A model generated the notes under the pieces. That model was not told the origin of the DNA, ran no database searches, and saw nothing but the letters and a program-made list of their open reading frames with translations. A stretch of DNA of 64,000 nt from Lepidostoma basale (taxonomy: Eukaryota; Arthropoda; Insecta; Trichoptera; Lepidostomatidae): positions 1,206,501-1,270,500 of the forward strand of contig JAHDVF020000890.1 of NCBI GenBank assembly GCA_022606425.2, in the 5' to 3' direction. The number at the start of each line of letters is the position of its first letter. Position 1 is the first letter of the stretch. This document shows, in pieces, positions 20,222 through 30,004 of the stretch. A program made the position numbers and the translations under genes.

Positions 20222-20740
20222 AATGTATACTTATACTTGTACACGAATCCTGGATTTACACCCATGATGCGGGGGGGAATTCATGAAATTTAATTGTATC
20301 TCAATAGAGACGAAGATGCAAACTGGAAACTGAATATGGATGATCAAGGTGTTTACAGGACTTATGACCTGGCATTGGTTGGGTTAAGCGCACGCTTTAT
20401 GTAATTACAACAATCCCCATTCCACCTTTGTTTATGATCATGCATGACAAATTTTTGGAAGTTGTATATACGTATATACAAGTTGTATATATGCTTCAAA
20501 TCTATACTTATCTTCACATGTCAGTTTCAATTGGCCATCTATGTAGATTTGATTACACGTGTTAATCTTTTTAAGATCAACCTATACAATCCACCCACTA
20601 ACGCCATCTATGGAGATTGATTTTTGACCCAACCAATGACAGGTCATAAGTCCTGTAATCACCTTGATCATCCATATTCAGTTTCCAGTTTGCATCTTCG
20701 TCTCTATTGAGATACAATTAAATTTCATGAAATAATTCAA
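20222..20740. mobile_element. FB1 element, near complete
   Basis: An outer GTATACTTATACTTGTACAC block is followed by the left arm (TTGTATCTCAATAGAGACGA, GCAAACTGGAAACTGAATAT). The interior holds GGCCATCTATGTAGATTT and ACGCCATCTATGGAGATT, and the right arm is the reverse complement of the left, ending TCTCTATTGAGATACAATTA. No coding capacity. Confidence 0.9.
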
Positions 20741-20859
20741 CCAAAATTATAAAAAAATTAATGCAAGAACCTAGGAACATATACTCGTACGAGTATATTA
20801 TCGAAAGTGTGGAAAAATGATAGAGTGTCGAATATAACAAAAGGAGTGAATGCAGCGCG

Positions 20860-21012
20860 ATTGAAAGTCTTATAAACTGCACTGCATTCCTCTTGGGCAT
20901 GCTGGGGACCAATAGTTTGCAGATAAGAAGAGATGGGTGCACACTTACCCATTTTTCAGACTTATCGGGAGATTCTTTGAGAACTCCGTTATCTTGGAGG
21001 CTATCCATTTTT
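20860..21012 (+). mobile_element. LINE-F fragment, ORF C-terminal region
   Basis: The frames give FLLGMLGTNSLQIRRDGCTL and FFRLIGRFFENSVILEAIHFY. They match 62852-63178 and 28915-29100. Confidence 0.75.
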
Positions 21013-21029
21013 ATGTTCTAGATGGTTTG

Positions 21030-21560
21030 GCATTCCTAAAAAGTCCCATATAACACAACATCTCAAAGAACTTCACTGGCTTAAAAGTCCAGAAAGAATC
21101 CAGTATAAACTCTGCTGGACAGTCTTCAAAGCGCTACATGGAATGGCACCAAGTTATATATCTGAACTCTGTATAACGGACAGCCTAAATTCAAGGAAAT
21201 CCACACTTCGCTCGGCGAACTCCTCAGCAATAGGAAGATTAGTTGAGCCGAAGCGTTGCCCCAGTACAAATTTCGGTAATCGAGCGTTCGCGGTAGCCGG
21301 TCCATCAGCTTGGAACAATCTCCCTTCACACCTTAGATGCATAAATGATCCGACAGATTTCAGATCTAAATTGAAAACCCATCTTTTTCATATTTCATAC
21401 CCAATTTAATCATTTATACTTTGTTCTACTATACTTTTAAACCGATCGTTTTTTAAGCGGTCACATTAAGATTTTTAGATTTAAAACACGTCTTAATGCG
21501 CCCTTGAGGTGATTACATCACAAAAACGGCGCTTTAAAAGTTAGAATATAATTATTTTTA
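21030..21560 (+). mobile_element. LINE-E fragment, CR1/L2-like ORF2 C-terminus and 3' UTR
   Basis: Reads HLKELHWLKSPERIQYKLCW, TVFKALHGMAPSYISELC, RCPSTNFGNRAFAVAGPSAW and NNLPSHLR. LHWL, KALHG, GPSAWN and LPxxLR are the typical end of CR1/L2-type retrotransposon proteins. The 3' UTR contains GCGCCCTTGAGGTGATTACA. 5'-truncated; a longer minus-strand copy is at 46735. Confidence 0.9.
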
Positions 21561-21654
21561 TTATTATTATTTATCGTTAGTTAGTTAGCTAAGGCAGACA
21601 TAACATTATCAGGGACATAACATTATAAGATCAATGTGTTTATTTTTGAAAAGG

Positions 21655-21890
21655 ATTTTTTAATGAAAGTTTTGGGATAAGGGTGATTAAAAGTGGACAA
21701 GAAGACTGCTGACTTGGAGACCGTGGACGGCAAAGAGAAGTCCAGGGCGACCGCAACTACGGTGATGACCTGAACAGACACGTCGGAATAACCTGGATGC
21801 AGTCTGCACACGACAGAGTGACATGGAAGCGAATAGAGGAGGCCTTTGTTCAGGAGTGGACGGGAATAGGCTGAGGAAGAAGAAGAAAAA
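21655..21890 (+). mobile_element. LINE-G fragment
   Basis: DDLNRHVGITWMQSAHDRVT and WKRIEEAFVQEWTGIG followed by a GAAGAAGAAGAAAAAG tail. This matches the end of an RTE-like LINE protein. Confidence 0.75.
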
Positions 21891-22710
21891 GAACGTTCAA
21901 TAACGCCCCAAGTATATTAAAAAAACAAAACAGACATAATTTACAATGCAAATTGCAAGCGAATATAGAAAAAATGAGAAAAACTTAAGGTGTAGTCTAT
22001 TGTTATGATTATAAGTGACATCATACTTACCAAAACCAATTACTTCCATAATGAAACCCGAGCATATAATATATATATGCTCGTATAGTCGTGTATGCAA
22101 AGTGCACGTTAATTGGAACAAAATTTATCGCTCTTCTACAGCCTAGTTCGCATTCATCCCTCAACCCCCGATTCGCGTTCAATGGACCATAATATTTCAT
22201 ACATAATAATCGGTGAAGGATTTGCAGTTAAGCCCCGACGAGCCACTGGATTTAGGGGTTGATAATTCGCGAGAAATCCCGCGCAAATCGGTTCGCTTCC
22301 GGTGAAATATTAACGGTGTTACGGAGGGTGGGAATGGCGGCTGTTTTCTTGGTTTCCGGTAAACTACGTCACTGGTTTCCTGGCTCGTTTTCATTGTTTT
22401 TTTTAAGCTAAGCAGTTACTAAAATGCTGTTTTTTTTGTGTTTTTAACTTAAATTTAACAAAACATCTGTGTCGTTACTACGTAACGCTTACGTTACATA
22501 TTATTTTCGCAATTAAAACAAAACAATTTATTCACATAAAATTTTATGAACATAATAATGAAAGGGTCATTATTAATTTGAAATAGATATTTTCAGATGG
22601 AATTCTATCAAAATAAAACCGAATTAATGATACATAGAAAGAGACACAATGGGAATTTAAATGATGCTAAGTGATTGTTTTTATTTTTATTTATATTGTC
22701 ATTACATGTC
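21891..22710. other. Unique sequence, no gene confirmed
   Basis: A GC-richer non-repetitive block lies at about 22140-22390. A GTAAGT donor-like site on the minus strand (about 22025) follows the short open segment MEVIGF. I could not support a gene. Confidence 0.35.
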
Positions 22711-22711
22711 A

Positions 22712-22955
22712 GACGACCTTCGTGGCCGAGTGGTAAGTGCATTGACTGCCACCCGAAGGTTCCGGACTTGATTCCCGACGATGGCAGTGTGATTGTCACA
22801 CTGTATTTGGTCTGGTGTAGAATTCACGTGACAATAAAATGGTGATAGAATAGCAATAACTATGATAGCTATAATAATACCCTTTACATCGATTTGGCTC
22901 ATGCTGTCATGATGTAAAGAGCGATTCAACAAAATAAAAATAAAAATAATTAATT
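22712..22955 (+). mobile_element. SINE1, (AAT)-tailed form
   Basis: A box GTGGCCGAGTGGTAAG; the B-box position is decayed (GGACTTGATTCC). Body with GTAGAATTCACGTGACAATA, 3' end TTTACATCGATTTGGCTCAT and a short A-rich tail. Same 3' end as 16256. Confidence 0.85.
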
Positions 22956-22961
22956 TAGCAA

Positions 22962-23045
22962 CGACAACAAACCATCTCGCCGTTTCCCGGAGGACTAGGC
23001 AAAGGGAATTGATAGACATACCACTCAAACCTGGCATAAACCACC
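22962..23045 (-). mobile_element. LINE-A3 3' end fragment
   Basis: CAACGACAACAAACCATCTC on the plus strand is the reverse of the (TTG)n-tailed LINE-A3 end. Only about 80 bp remain. Confidence 0.65.
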
Positions 23046-23049
23046 TACA

Positions 23050-23255
23050 ATATATTATCATTATTTTTTTTTAATCGCTCTTTCCATCATTAAAGCGCAA
23101 GCCAAATCGATGTAAATCGTATAGCTATCATATTGATTCTCGTGATAGGTCTATCGCCATTTTATAATCACGTGAATTCTTCATCAGAGCAAAGACAGTG
23201 CAATCTTCGGAGTTTGCAATCATGGCTATTGCCATTCTGCCACGAAGGTAGTCAT
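23050..23255 (-). mobile_element. SINE1, minus strand, 140 bp from an opposite copy
   Basis: The reverse complement shows the SINE1 head (GACTACCTTCGTGGCAGAAT), a decayed B box, GAATTCACGTGATTATAAAA and TTTACATCGATTTGGCTTGC. It forms an inverted SINE pair with 22712-22955. Confidence 0.8.
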
Positions 23256-23299
23256 TTTATTTTTAAAACCGTTTCCCAAAAGGCGCATTTTATTATAAA

Positions 23300-23560
23300 T
23301 TAAAATAAGTCGTTTATCCGTACCTCAGTTTACTTCAACGTTAATTATCCGGACAAGCCCAGATGATGAACCGTTACGTACCATGACCCACTCAAGACTA
23401 AGATTACCTCACCACACCTACACAACGTTGGGTGCGGTTTCCACCATCCTTCTCCTTCCTTCTTCTCTCGTTCTCCCCCGCACCCTACGGACAGTCAGTC
23501 TCCCGTTGTGTTCGAGTTTCAACGTATCATCTGGTTAGTTTCAACCTGTCATTATTTATT
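23300..23560. mobile_element. Pogo-like MITE fragment
   Basis: GTCGTTTATCCGTACCTCAG, AATTATCCGGACAAGCC and GACAGTCAGTCTCCCGTTGT match the complete copy at 32726-33043. The right terminus is missing. Confidence 0.75.
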
Positions 23561-23574
23561 CAAGATGACGTATG

Positions 23575-23940
23575 TAAATTTTAATTGTATCTCAATAGAG
23601 ACGAAGACGCAAACTGGAAACTGAACATGGATGATCAAGGTGTTTACAGGACTTATGACCTGTCATTGGTTGGGTTAAGCGCACGCTTTATGTAATTACA
23701 ACATTCCCCATTCCACCTTTGTTATTTGTGATCATGCATGACAAATTTTTGGAAGATGTATATATACTTCAAAATCCATATTTATCTTCACGTGGCAGTT
23801 TCAGTCAGCCATCTATGTAGATTTGGTTGCACTAGTGAATTTTTTCAAGAATTAACCTATACAACCGACCCACTAACGTCATCTATGGAGAATGATTTTC
23901 GGCATTTAGCAAACTACCTTATTTAACACAATGTGAAGGC
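23575..23940. mobile_element. FB1 element, right arm missing
   Basis: Left arm from ATTGTATCTCAATAGAGACG through GGACTTATGACCTGTCATTG, then the interior CAGCCATCTATGTAGATTTG and ACGTCATCTATGGAGA. It ends at a TTAGCAAACTACCTTATT block shared with 54300. Confidence 0.8.
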
Positions 23941-24084
23941 TGTTGACCAACATATTGTTAGAAGCCGCTAGGAGTATTATTCCATTCTATATGCCAGATG
24001 TACACTGTGAAAAGTTGCATCGTGAAAATGTTTGATGAAGTCTTATAATGTTGAAAAATCTACAATTTATTATTTGAAGAATCG

Positions 24085-24940
24085 AAAAGCTGAAGAATCA
24101 GCTGTTGGTTATATGCAGACGACGCTGTTTTAATCGCTGACAGCATGGACGATTTACAAGTCCTAGTGTCAATAATGTATGAAGTATGCAATAAGTATGA
24201 CCTTGTGTTGAACGTGTCAAAGTCTAAAATGGTATTTGAAAAGGAAGAATGTATGACGGATTGTGACATAAGTGCGAACGGTGAGAAATTAGAGCAAGTT
24301 ACCGAAATCGTTTATCTGGGAAGCATGTTTACAAGAGATGGAAGAAAGGAGAAAGATATCGGAAGAAGGGTTGGACCTGGAAACAAAATAAATAGTGCAC
24401 TCAAAGTCATTACCGCAAATATAAAAAAACGACTGAAGCAAAGATGGCAGTGCACAATGGAGTTCTAGTGCCAACCCTTATGTATGGAAGTGAAGCTTGG
24501 AGTTGGCAGAAAAATGCTGAAAGTAGGATAAACACCGTAGAAATGAGGTCACTAAGAGTGTGAAGAAAAACATTGTATAATAAAATATCTAATAATGAAG
24601 TAAGAAAGGAATGTAAGGCGGATGAATGCGTGATAAATAAAATTAGGAAAGGGTCAATAAGATGGTTTGGACATATGCAACGAATGGACGAGGGAAAAAT
24701 GGGTAAAAAGATATATACAAGTAGTGTGAATGGGAAAAGAAGTCGAGGAAGGCCAAGGACGACATGGCATGACCAAATTTATCAATTACTGAAAGGCGGC
24801 CATGTTCGTAGCAGTAACAATCGACGAGCGTGCATGTGACGATGTGTGAATGTAGAAGACATAATTATGCCAGGATAGAACAATGTAGCGATCTATCCTC
24901 TCCGGGGAAACGGCGTGATGGTTAGTTAGTTAGTTTAGTT
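24085..24940 (+). mobile_element. LINE-A2 copy with RT active site
   Basis: Best preserved A2 copy. LLYADDAVLIADSMDDLQ has YADD at 24112-24123, then YDLVLNVSKSKMVFEKEE and EIVYLGSMFTRDGR. A frameshift occurs near 24420 in an A-run, followed by MYGSEAWSWQKNAESRIN, RWFGHMQRMDEGKMGKK and RSRGRPRTTWHDQI. It ends GGCGTGATGGTTAGTTAGTT. It lacks the endonuclease and the N-terminal RT domain. Confidence 0.88.
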
Positions 24941-25069
24941 AAGAATCGAAAAGATGAAATATTGGATTTGGCATCTAAGTAAGTCCGCAAAGAAGGGTCA
25001 AGAAACAGAATAACTATGAGATTATCTAGATAAATTCGATTTGCGCCTTATTTTGCTAAAATAATTAGC

Positions 25070-25170
25070 GCCTGTTTGATTATCTCTATCCGGAACACTT
25101 CCGGTCCCAATTAGTCCGGATAAAATACCTTCTAGTGCAATAATTGCGTTGCATTGTCAATAAAGAAAAT
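25070..25170. mobile_element. Pogo-like MITE right-end fragment
   Basis: TCCGGAACACTTCCGGTCCC and AATTAGTCCGGATAAA match the right end of 32726-33043. Confidence 0.7.
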
Positions 25171-25185
25171 TTCGATTCAAACTTA

Positions 25186-25970
25186 ACTAACTAACTAACC
25201 ATCACGCCGTCTCTCCGAAAGGGTAGGCAGAAAGAATGAACTGTCACACTTTTACTGATGCGGCACTTCATCCTTCTCTTTTCGCCCCGCGGGAGACGCG
25301 GTGTGATGGGTTGCGAACCTCATCGCCACCAATAGGCACCTCCCGCGCACACTTCGATTGTCCAACACTTACAAAATAAATCTAAAACAAATAATATAAA
25401 ATACAATGATATAAAATAAAATAACAAAATAAATATAATTTAACACAAAATATTATTTTTAGATGGTGCACATATTGTCTATTTAATTTATGTTCCACGT
25501 ATCCACCGTTTTTTAATTTAGCACATAAAGTAATAACGCATAATGTTTTTTTCGATGTTGCTCATGTTGACATGGACGATCCGGACTTTTGTGTTAATTT
25601 AATTTATATTACACGTATCCACCGTTTTTTAAAATTAGCTGTAATTAGGCACTTAAACAGCAAGACATTAAAAAAAAATTGAAGAAATTATTCAAATTGT
25701 CATTGGAACAAATGAAAAATTTATTTTTACACCTATCAGAATTCTTTATAAAAACGAAAAAACGAATATAATTTTAACAGCAAAACAGTAAAAACGTATT
25801 ACATGTCACAATTAACTATTATAACGTGCGGAAACAATTTAATTGGCCAAAAAAATTCACTTATACAAGAAATATCTCCAAATTTTTAGGAGCACCACAT
25901 GAACCAAACCAAATTTTCAAAATCAGAAACAAAATCGATTCTAACTTAGTATGTATAATTCACTTACCCT
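25186..25970 (-). mobile_element. TT1 element, long form
   Basis: The TTAG-tailed 3' end (AACTAACTAACTAACC on the plus strand) leads into the common TT1 body. Then follow about 570 bp shared only with 44228-45065, including two copies of a TTTAATTTATxTTxCACGTATCCACCG subrepeat (about 25485 and 25602). Short frames in it are interrupted by stops. No recognised protein. Confidence 0.75.
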
Positions 25971-26224
25971 CTTTCAGCGTTTACAGCTCAGTGAAAACTG
26001 AAGATTTCTGATAGGGTGACAGTTGCAGAATGGTAGGTTCTGGAAAAGTGGTTTAAGAATGCCATTAACAAGTCATGAAGCGAGAGTGGTTGTAGGGAAC
26101 ATGTTTAAGTTAAGAACCTTCTTAATAATACAATTTTCTCGTGAAGTGACTCGCTTTAGAGGTATTGTGTATAGTGAACAAAGCTTTCAAATAAGCCTTT
26201 CACTATAGTGTTTAATTAAAACAC

Positions 26225-26375
26225 TGTTATATATTATAATATCACAATTGATTTAATTTTGTATGAAATTTTCAGTTGATTGTATCACCTAATGATGCTA
26301 ACATTGGTTAGAGAAATAGCTGTGGTGATAATCTTATAAGAAATTAAATCAATTGTGATATTATATAGCGGTCTT
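26225..26375. mobile_element. Short TIR MITE
   Basis: ATAATATCACAATTGATTTA at the left is mirrored by TAAATCAATTGTGATATTAT at the right. The 100-bp centre has no coding potential. Confidence 0.8.
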
Positions 26376-26408
26376 TTAAATAAACAGCTAATAATGTTGA
26401 AATATCAT

Positions 26409-26650
26409 AATGTTTCCGACCTTCATGGCAGAGTGGTTACGAGCTCTGACTTCCATGCCGAAGGTCCTAGGTTCGATTCCCGGCGATGGCAATGTGATTG
26501 TCACACTTTCTTTGGTCTGGTGTAGAATTCACGTGACAATAAAAATGGCGATAGATTGGCTATCTATCACATGTCACGAGAATCAATATAATAGCTAAAA
26601 AATAAAAATTGTGTACAGCAATTGGGTCCAAAAGACCTGTTGTGTAAAAA
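26409..26650 (+). mobile_element. SINE1, hairpin-tailed form
   Basis: A-box TGGCAGAGTGG, B-box GGTTCGATTCC, body (GTGTAGAATTCACGTGACAA), then a 3' end GTGTACAGCAATTGGGTCC with a complementary GACCTGTTGTGTA. The 3' end differs from the copies at 16256 and 22712 but matches 41538. Confidence 0.88.
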
Positions 26651-26677
26651 AAATTATAGATTATCTTTCGCTTTAGA

Positions 26678-26985
26678 ATCAATATGATTCGATAAATAAC
26701 AAATACTTAGAGCGTATAATAAACAAGCAAAAACCGAATGTTATCAAAGATAAATGCACACGGAAGAGATGGTAGTCGCTCGGGGCCAAGTCCAGACTGT
26801 ATGGTGGGTGTAGGACGATCTCCCATCCGAATTTCTCAATGAGCGTGGTGGAGACGCGGGCTGTATGTGGACGAGCGTTGTCCTGATGTATGTCCCAATC
26901 AATATGATTCGATAAATAACAATTACTTATAACGTATAATAAACAGGCAAAAACCGAATGTTATCAAAGAGAAATGCACACGATG
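26678..26985. repeat. Direct repeats of about 85 bp flanking a mariner fragment
   Basis: ATCAATATGATTCGATAAAT to CAAAGATAAATGCACACG (26678-26762) recurs at 26898-26981 with a few substitutions. A related copy of the right part is at 30720-30850. Confidence 0.85.
26765..26892 (-). mobile_element. Mariner-like transposase fragment, catalytic region
   Basis: The minus-strand frame reads WDIHQDNARPHTARVSTT then LIEKFGWEIVLHPPYSLDLA and PSDYHL. HQDNARPHTA carries one catalytic Asp and the DLAPSDYHL block the last Asp of the mariner DDE/D triad. About 42 codons without a stop; the rest of the gene is absent. Confidence 0.85.
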
Positions 26986-27224
26986 CGCTGACCCGAGAAC
27001 GTTTTAGGATTATTTTGAATTTCGTTCTGATTATTACAGTATTACATTAAACAAACAATAAAACTTAATATAGAAATCGGTTTACTTTCGTGAATATTTC
27101 ACGGGTTGCAACTAGTAGTGAATAATGCTTTAATTTTTTTAAGAATCAATACGATTCGGTTAATACAAAATAAACATAAAATTATTTTCTATGATTTATA
27201 TTCAACGGATTTTTATTTGAAAAA

Positions 27225-27418
27225 ATAGAAATGCACTTTGTATTATTACAACACTTTATAATTGTTTTCATTACACACATGTTTTGGTCCTTATTCTGTG
27301 AACAAATTTTTAAATTTGAATTTGTGCCCATATAAGGACCGAATAAGGACCGAAACATGTTTGCAAATACAATATAATAAAATGTTGTGATTAAATAAAG
27401 TGCATTTCTATTTTATCA
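27225..27418. mobile_element. Foldback MITE
   Basis: AAATAGAAATGCACTTTGTA is mirrored by TAAAGTGCATTTCTATTTTA. The centre carries ACATGTTTTGGTCCTTATTC and, inverted, GGACCGAAACATGT. Confidence 0.8.
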
Positions 27419-27491
27419 AATATGAATCCACAATATAAAGTATAGGTAATCCTTTTTAACGTATCCTTTTTTAATATTGTTACTTCATCTG

Positions 27492-27528
27492 CTTAAAATG
27501 TCAAGTGCATGATGCATCATCTGCTTAA
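27492..27528. repeat. Tandem unit, left of the piggyBac-type MITE
   Basis: CTTAAAATGTCAAGTGCATG, ATGCATCATCTGC and TTAA. The same unit continues on the far side of the MITE at 28294. Confidence 0.85.
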
Positions 27529-28293
27529 CCCTTAACGTACCGTGTTCAAACCAAAACGCTCGCTCCCATGTGGTAAGTTCAGTTTACCGCTAACTTTATC
27601 TAAATATCAAGCATATGACTAGATGAATCAAAATTTAATTTATGTCATCTTGTAGGGAATTTCATTAGAAATAGATCGATATCTATAACATACATGGATT
27701 ATTTGAAAAACATATCATTATTAATTTTTTTCTGGAACCATGCGATTTCTGATATGTAATGCGTCACAGCATACGGGCGACTGGACATCGGGTCGGAAAC
27801 TTGTCTGCGCGCCGCGGCCGGCGGGGCGAGGATAAAGGCACCTAGGCAAAATGTATAGTACGTTCAAGACAACGAGTACGTATTAATATTTGTCCCTTTT
27901 GGTAAAGTGTTAATATTTTCACAGTTCTGATATTATTAAGTTACGTGCTGCGTTTTCATCCAGTCGGTATTATTACGTACCTATTGAAAAGGTCAAAGAT
28001 ATAATTTATAATACGTTCAAAACAGCGAGTAAGTATTTGTCACTTTTGATAAAGTTGTAAATATTAGCAAAACAAATTCTACCTTAACACGAATGAAGGT
28101 GAGGGCAGTCTTAAAAATTTTTTTATTTTGGGATGAAGGAAGTAATTTTTTGCTTTTTTTTTTATTACGAAATATTGAGAACACTTCAATGGAGGATTAC
28201 AATTTTTTTTATAATATTAGGGTCCATAGGTTTTAAGAAAATCAACTTTAAATTGGCAGTGGAAACTCAATTGACCACATGGCAACGCGACGG
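27529..28293. mobile_element. piggyBac-type MITE, copy 1
   Basis: 765 bp bounded by TTAA on both sides (27525-27528, 28294-28297). The termini are CCCTTAACGTACC and, inverted, CCGTCGCGTTGCC. A subterminal CCATGTGGT(A/C)A(G/A)TT(C/G)AGTTT repeat starts 37 bp from the left end and 11 bp from the right, in inverted orientation. This asymmetric arrangement is like that of piggyBac. No transposase frame. Copy 2 is at 57017. Confidence 0.85.
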
Positions 28294-28330
28294 TTAAAAT
28301 GTCAAGTGCATGATGCATCATATGCTTAAA
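28294..28330. repeat. Tandem unit, right of the piggyBac-type MITE
   Basis: TTAAAATGTCAAGTGCATG, ATGCATCATATGC, TTAAAATGTC. It shows that the MITE entered a pre-existing tandem repeat at its TTAA. Confidence 0.85.
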
Positions 28331-28560
28331 ATGTCTTCCGTATTTCGTCGTTCGTTATTTTATCATACATCGTTTTCCCGCACATTTATTCTCGGTGATC
28401 TCAGTTCTACGGCTTTTATCCTTTTTTCGCCAGTTCCAAGTTTTACTTCTATACATAATTGTTGGCGCTATAACTCCATTAAATGTTGCTAGTATTTGCA
28501 GTACTGACTTTGAGCGCACAATTTATTTGAGTGCATCATTGGATTGGAGTGTTCATTGGA
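28325..28560 (-). mobile_element. LINE-A2 fragment
   Basis: Minus strand: MYRSKTWNWRKKDKSRRTEL-like and NKCAGKTMYDKITNDEIRKT-like segments. Decayed. Confidence 0.65.
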
Positions 28561-28574
28561 TGAAAATTGAAGAA

Positions 28575-28880
28575 AATATATAGAATTTCAAATGTTGATT
28601 TCATGAAGGAATATAGGGCGGAAGAAAAAAATATGAAAGGATCAGTGTGCTGGTTTTGATATATGGAACACATGGATGAATTAAGAATGGTTTAGAAAGT
28701 ATATGTAAACTATGTGAATGGTTTGCGGTTTGGAGTCGGATTAGGAAAACATGGCATGATCAAATTCAACAATTTTTAAAATTCGACCATATTAGAAGTC
28801 GTAAGAATCGAAGTGCGGTTCATTCTCTCTGCCTATCCTTTCGATGAAACGGCGTGACGATTTGTTGTTGCTGTTAAAAT
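28575..28880 (+). mobile_element. LINE-A3 fragment with TTG tail
   Basis: ISNVDFMKEYRAEEKNMKGS, then a frame-broken GxRKTWHDQIQQFLK segment, RNRSAVHSLCLSFR, and the tail GATTTGTTGTTGCTGTT. Confidence 0.75.
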
Positions 28881-28914
28881 TCGATTAGCGATGTTGGTGT
28901 TTTTATTCCACTTA

Positions 28915-29300
28915 TTTTTCTTGGGCATACTGGACTAATAGTCTATAGATGAAGAAGGATGGGTTCAAAGGTATCCATTTCTTCAAATTTTCCAGGGGAT
29001 TTCGTCATCGAGGAGTGTATCCATCTTTATGTTCCAGATGGTGATCTTCAATAGCGTCAGCAGAGACTGTTTTATCTCTCAACATGCAGAACCATCCTGG
29101 ATCTGGTGATACTGGCGGGGAGAGCAATCAAACTGCTGAACATGATCGCTTCGGAAATGGACGTCTTTCATATTAGTGAAAGAACTTTCAGAAGTCAAAT
29201 ACTCTCGACTTTAGAGAGTATCTTGTATTCCTAAAGTAGAACCATCTCTCATGCGTTTCTGATTTTATGTAATATAATTGTATTACCTGTTATTTTTCTT
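28915..29300 (+). mobile_element. LINE-F fragment, ORF end and 3' UTR
   Basis: FLGHTGLIVYR, EECIHLYVPDGDLQ, then LILAGRAIKLLNMIASEMDV and FHISERTFRSQILSTLESIL before the stop. The 3' UTR is interrupted at about 29300 by foldback-like sequence and resumes at about 29520. Confidence 0.85.
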
Positions 29301-29519
29301 TAAAAAAATTAATATTTTTAATTGAAATTTCTTCCTGTTCATTTGAAATAATAAAAAAAAAATGATACCAAATTTCTTCAGTTCTCTACATTCGGCAACT
29401 GCCGAAAACGGTCGACTTTTAACATAAGTGGAAGCCCACTAAATATATAATAATATTTAAAAAAAAATTGTATCAATATTTGTTTTTATTTTCATTATAT
29501 TTTTTTTACCTTTATTATA
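29300..29519. repeat. Foldback-like insertion in LINE-F
   Basis: TTCGGCAACTGCCGAAAACG, GTCGACTTTTAACATAAGTG and GAAGCCCACTAAATA resemble half of the hairpin element at 34190-34350. Confidence 0.6.
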
Positions 29520-29602
29520 TTATATTTGACCTGTTCTCAATAGATGTCTGGAACTTTAATATTTGTTTGATATATATTTTATAAATAAACTGATTTGATT
29601 TA
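29520..29602 (+). mobile_element. LINE-F 3' tail
   Basis: TTTGACCTGTTCTCAATAGA through ATAAATAAACTGATTTGATT, the end of the copy begun at 28915. Confidence 0.8.
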
Positions 29603-29619
29603 TTTATTATTTTTTGCTA

Positions 29620-29792
29620 TTAAGATAAATCATCACAAGACGCCACTGGAATCATTTTATAACCTTCATCGCTTGTCACAATTTGATATGGATGTTCGAG
29701 ATGAAACATTTGTCTTTATTGGAAGAGTAGACACATATAATATTGAAACCGTTACCCATGATGTAATAATCATATCAGAATTTCACGAATGA
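29620..29792 (+). CDS. Unrecognised open frame, possible terminal exon
   Basis: After a pyrimidine-rich stretch ending TTGCTATTAAG the frame runs INHHKTPLESFYNLHRLSQF, then DMDVRDETFVFIGRVDTYNI and ETVTHDVIIISEFHE before TGA at 29790. The composition is protein-like and unlike the surrounding LINE remnants. I do not recognise the family. The open segment is about 65 codons including non-coding upstream sequence. A short hairpin (CGAATGATA / TATCATTCG, 29786-29818) straddles the stop codon. It could be a terminal exon, a gene remnant or chance. Confidence 0.25.
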
Positions 29793-30004
29793 TACATTAT
29801 ATGAAATATATCATTCGTTTCACATGTAATCAAATAAAATAAATATGTAGGTCATTTAATATTTATGGTGAATTTAACAAAGAGAAAATGACGTCTTATT
29901 TTTGGGTTATAGAACAATGATGTAAAACTCTGTATATATCATAATATTACATCATAATCAAATAATTTCAGTTTATTTTCTCAATATATATTACAAACAA
30001 CAAT

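Noticed and set aside
21897..22121. Minus-strand exon ending at GTAAGT (about 22025)
   Set aside because: The upstream segment (SGFIMEVIGFG) is too short and lacks a convincing acceptor.
22197..22394. 65-codon minus-strand frame as an exon
   Set aside because: No recognisable family, no good splice sites; only a non-repetitive GC-richer stretch.
26409..26480. tRNA genes at the A/B-box segments (also 7240, 12271, 14790, 16256, 22712, 35137, 41538)
   Set aside because: No closing acceptor stem, decayed arms, attached SINE bodies and multiple copies; these are SINE heads.
26678..26985. LTR retrotransposon with solo-LTR-like direct repeats
   Set aside because: No TG..CA ends, primer-binding site or polypurine tract, and the interior is a mariner fragment.
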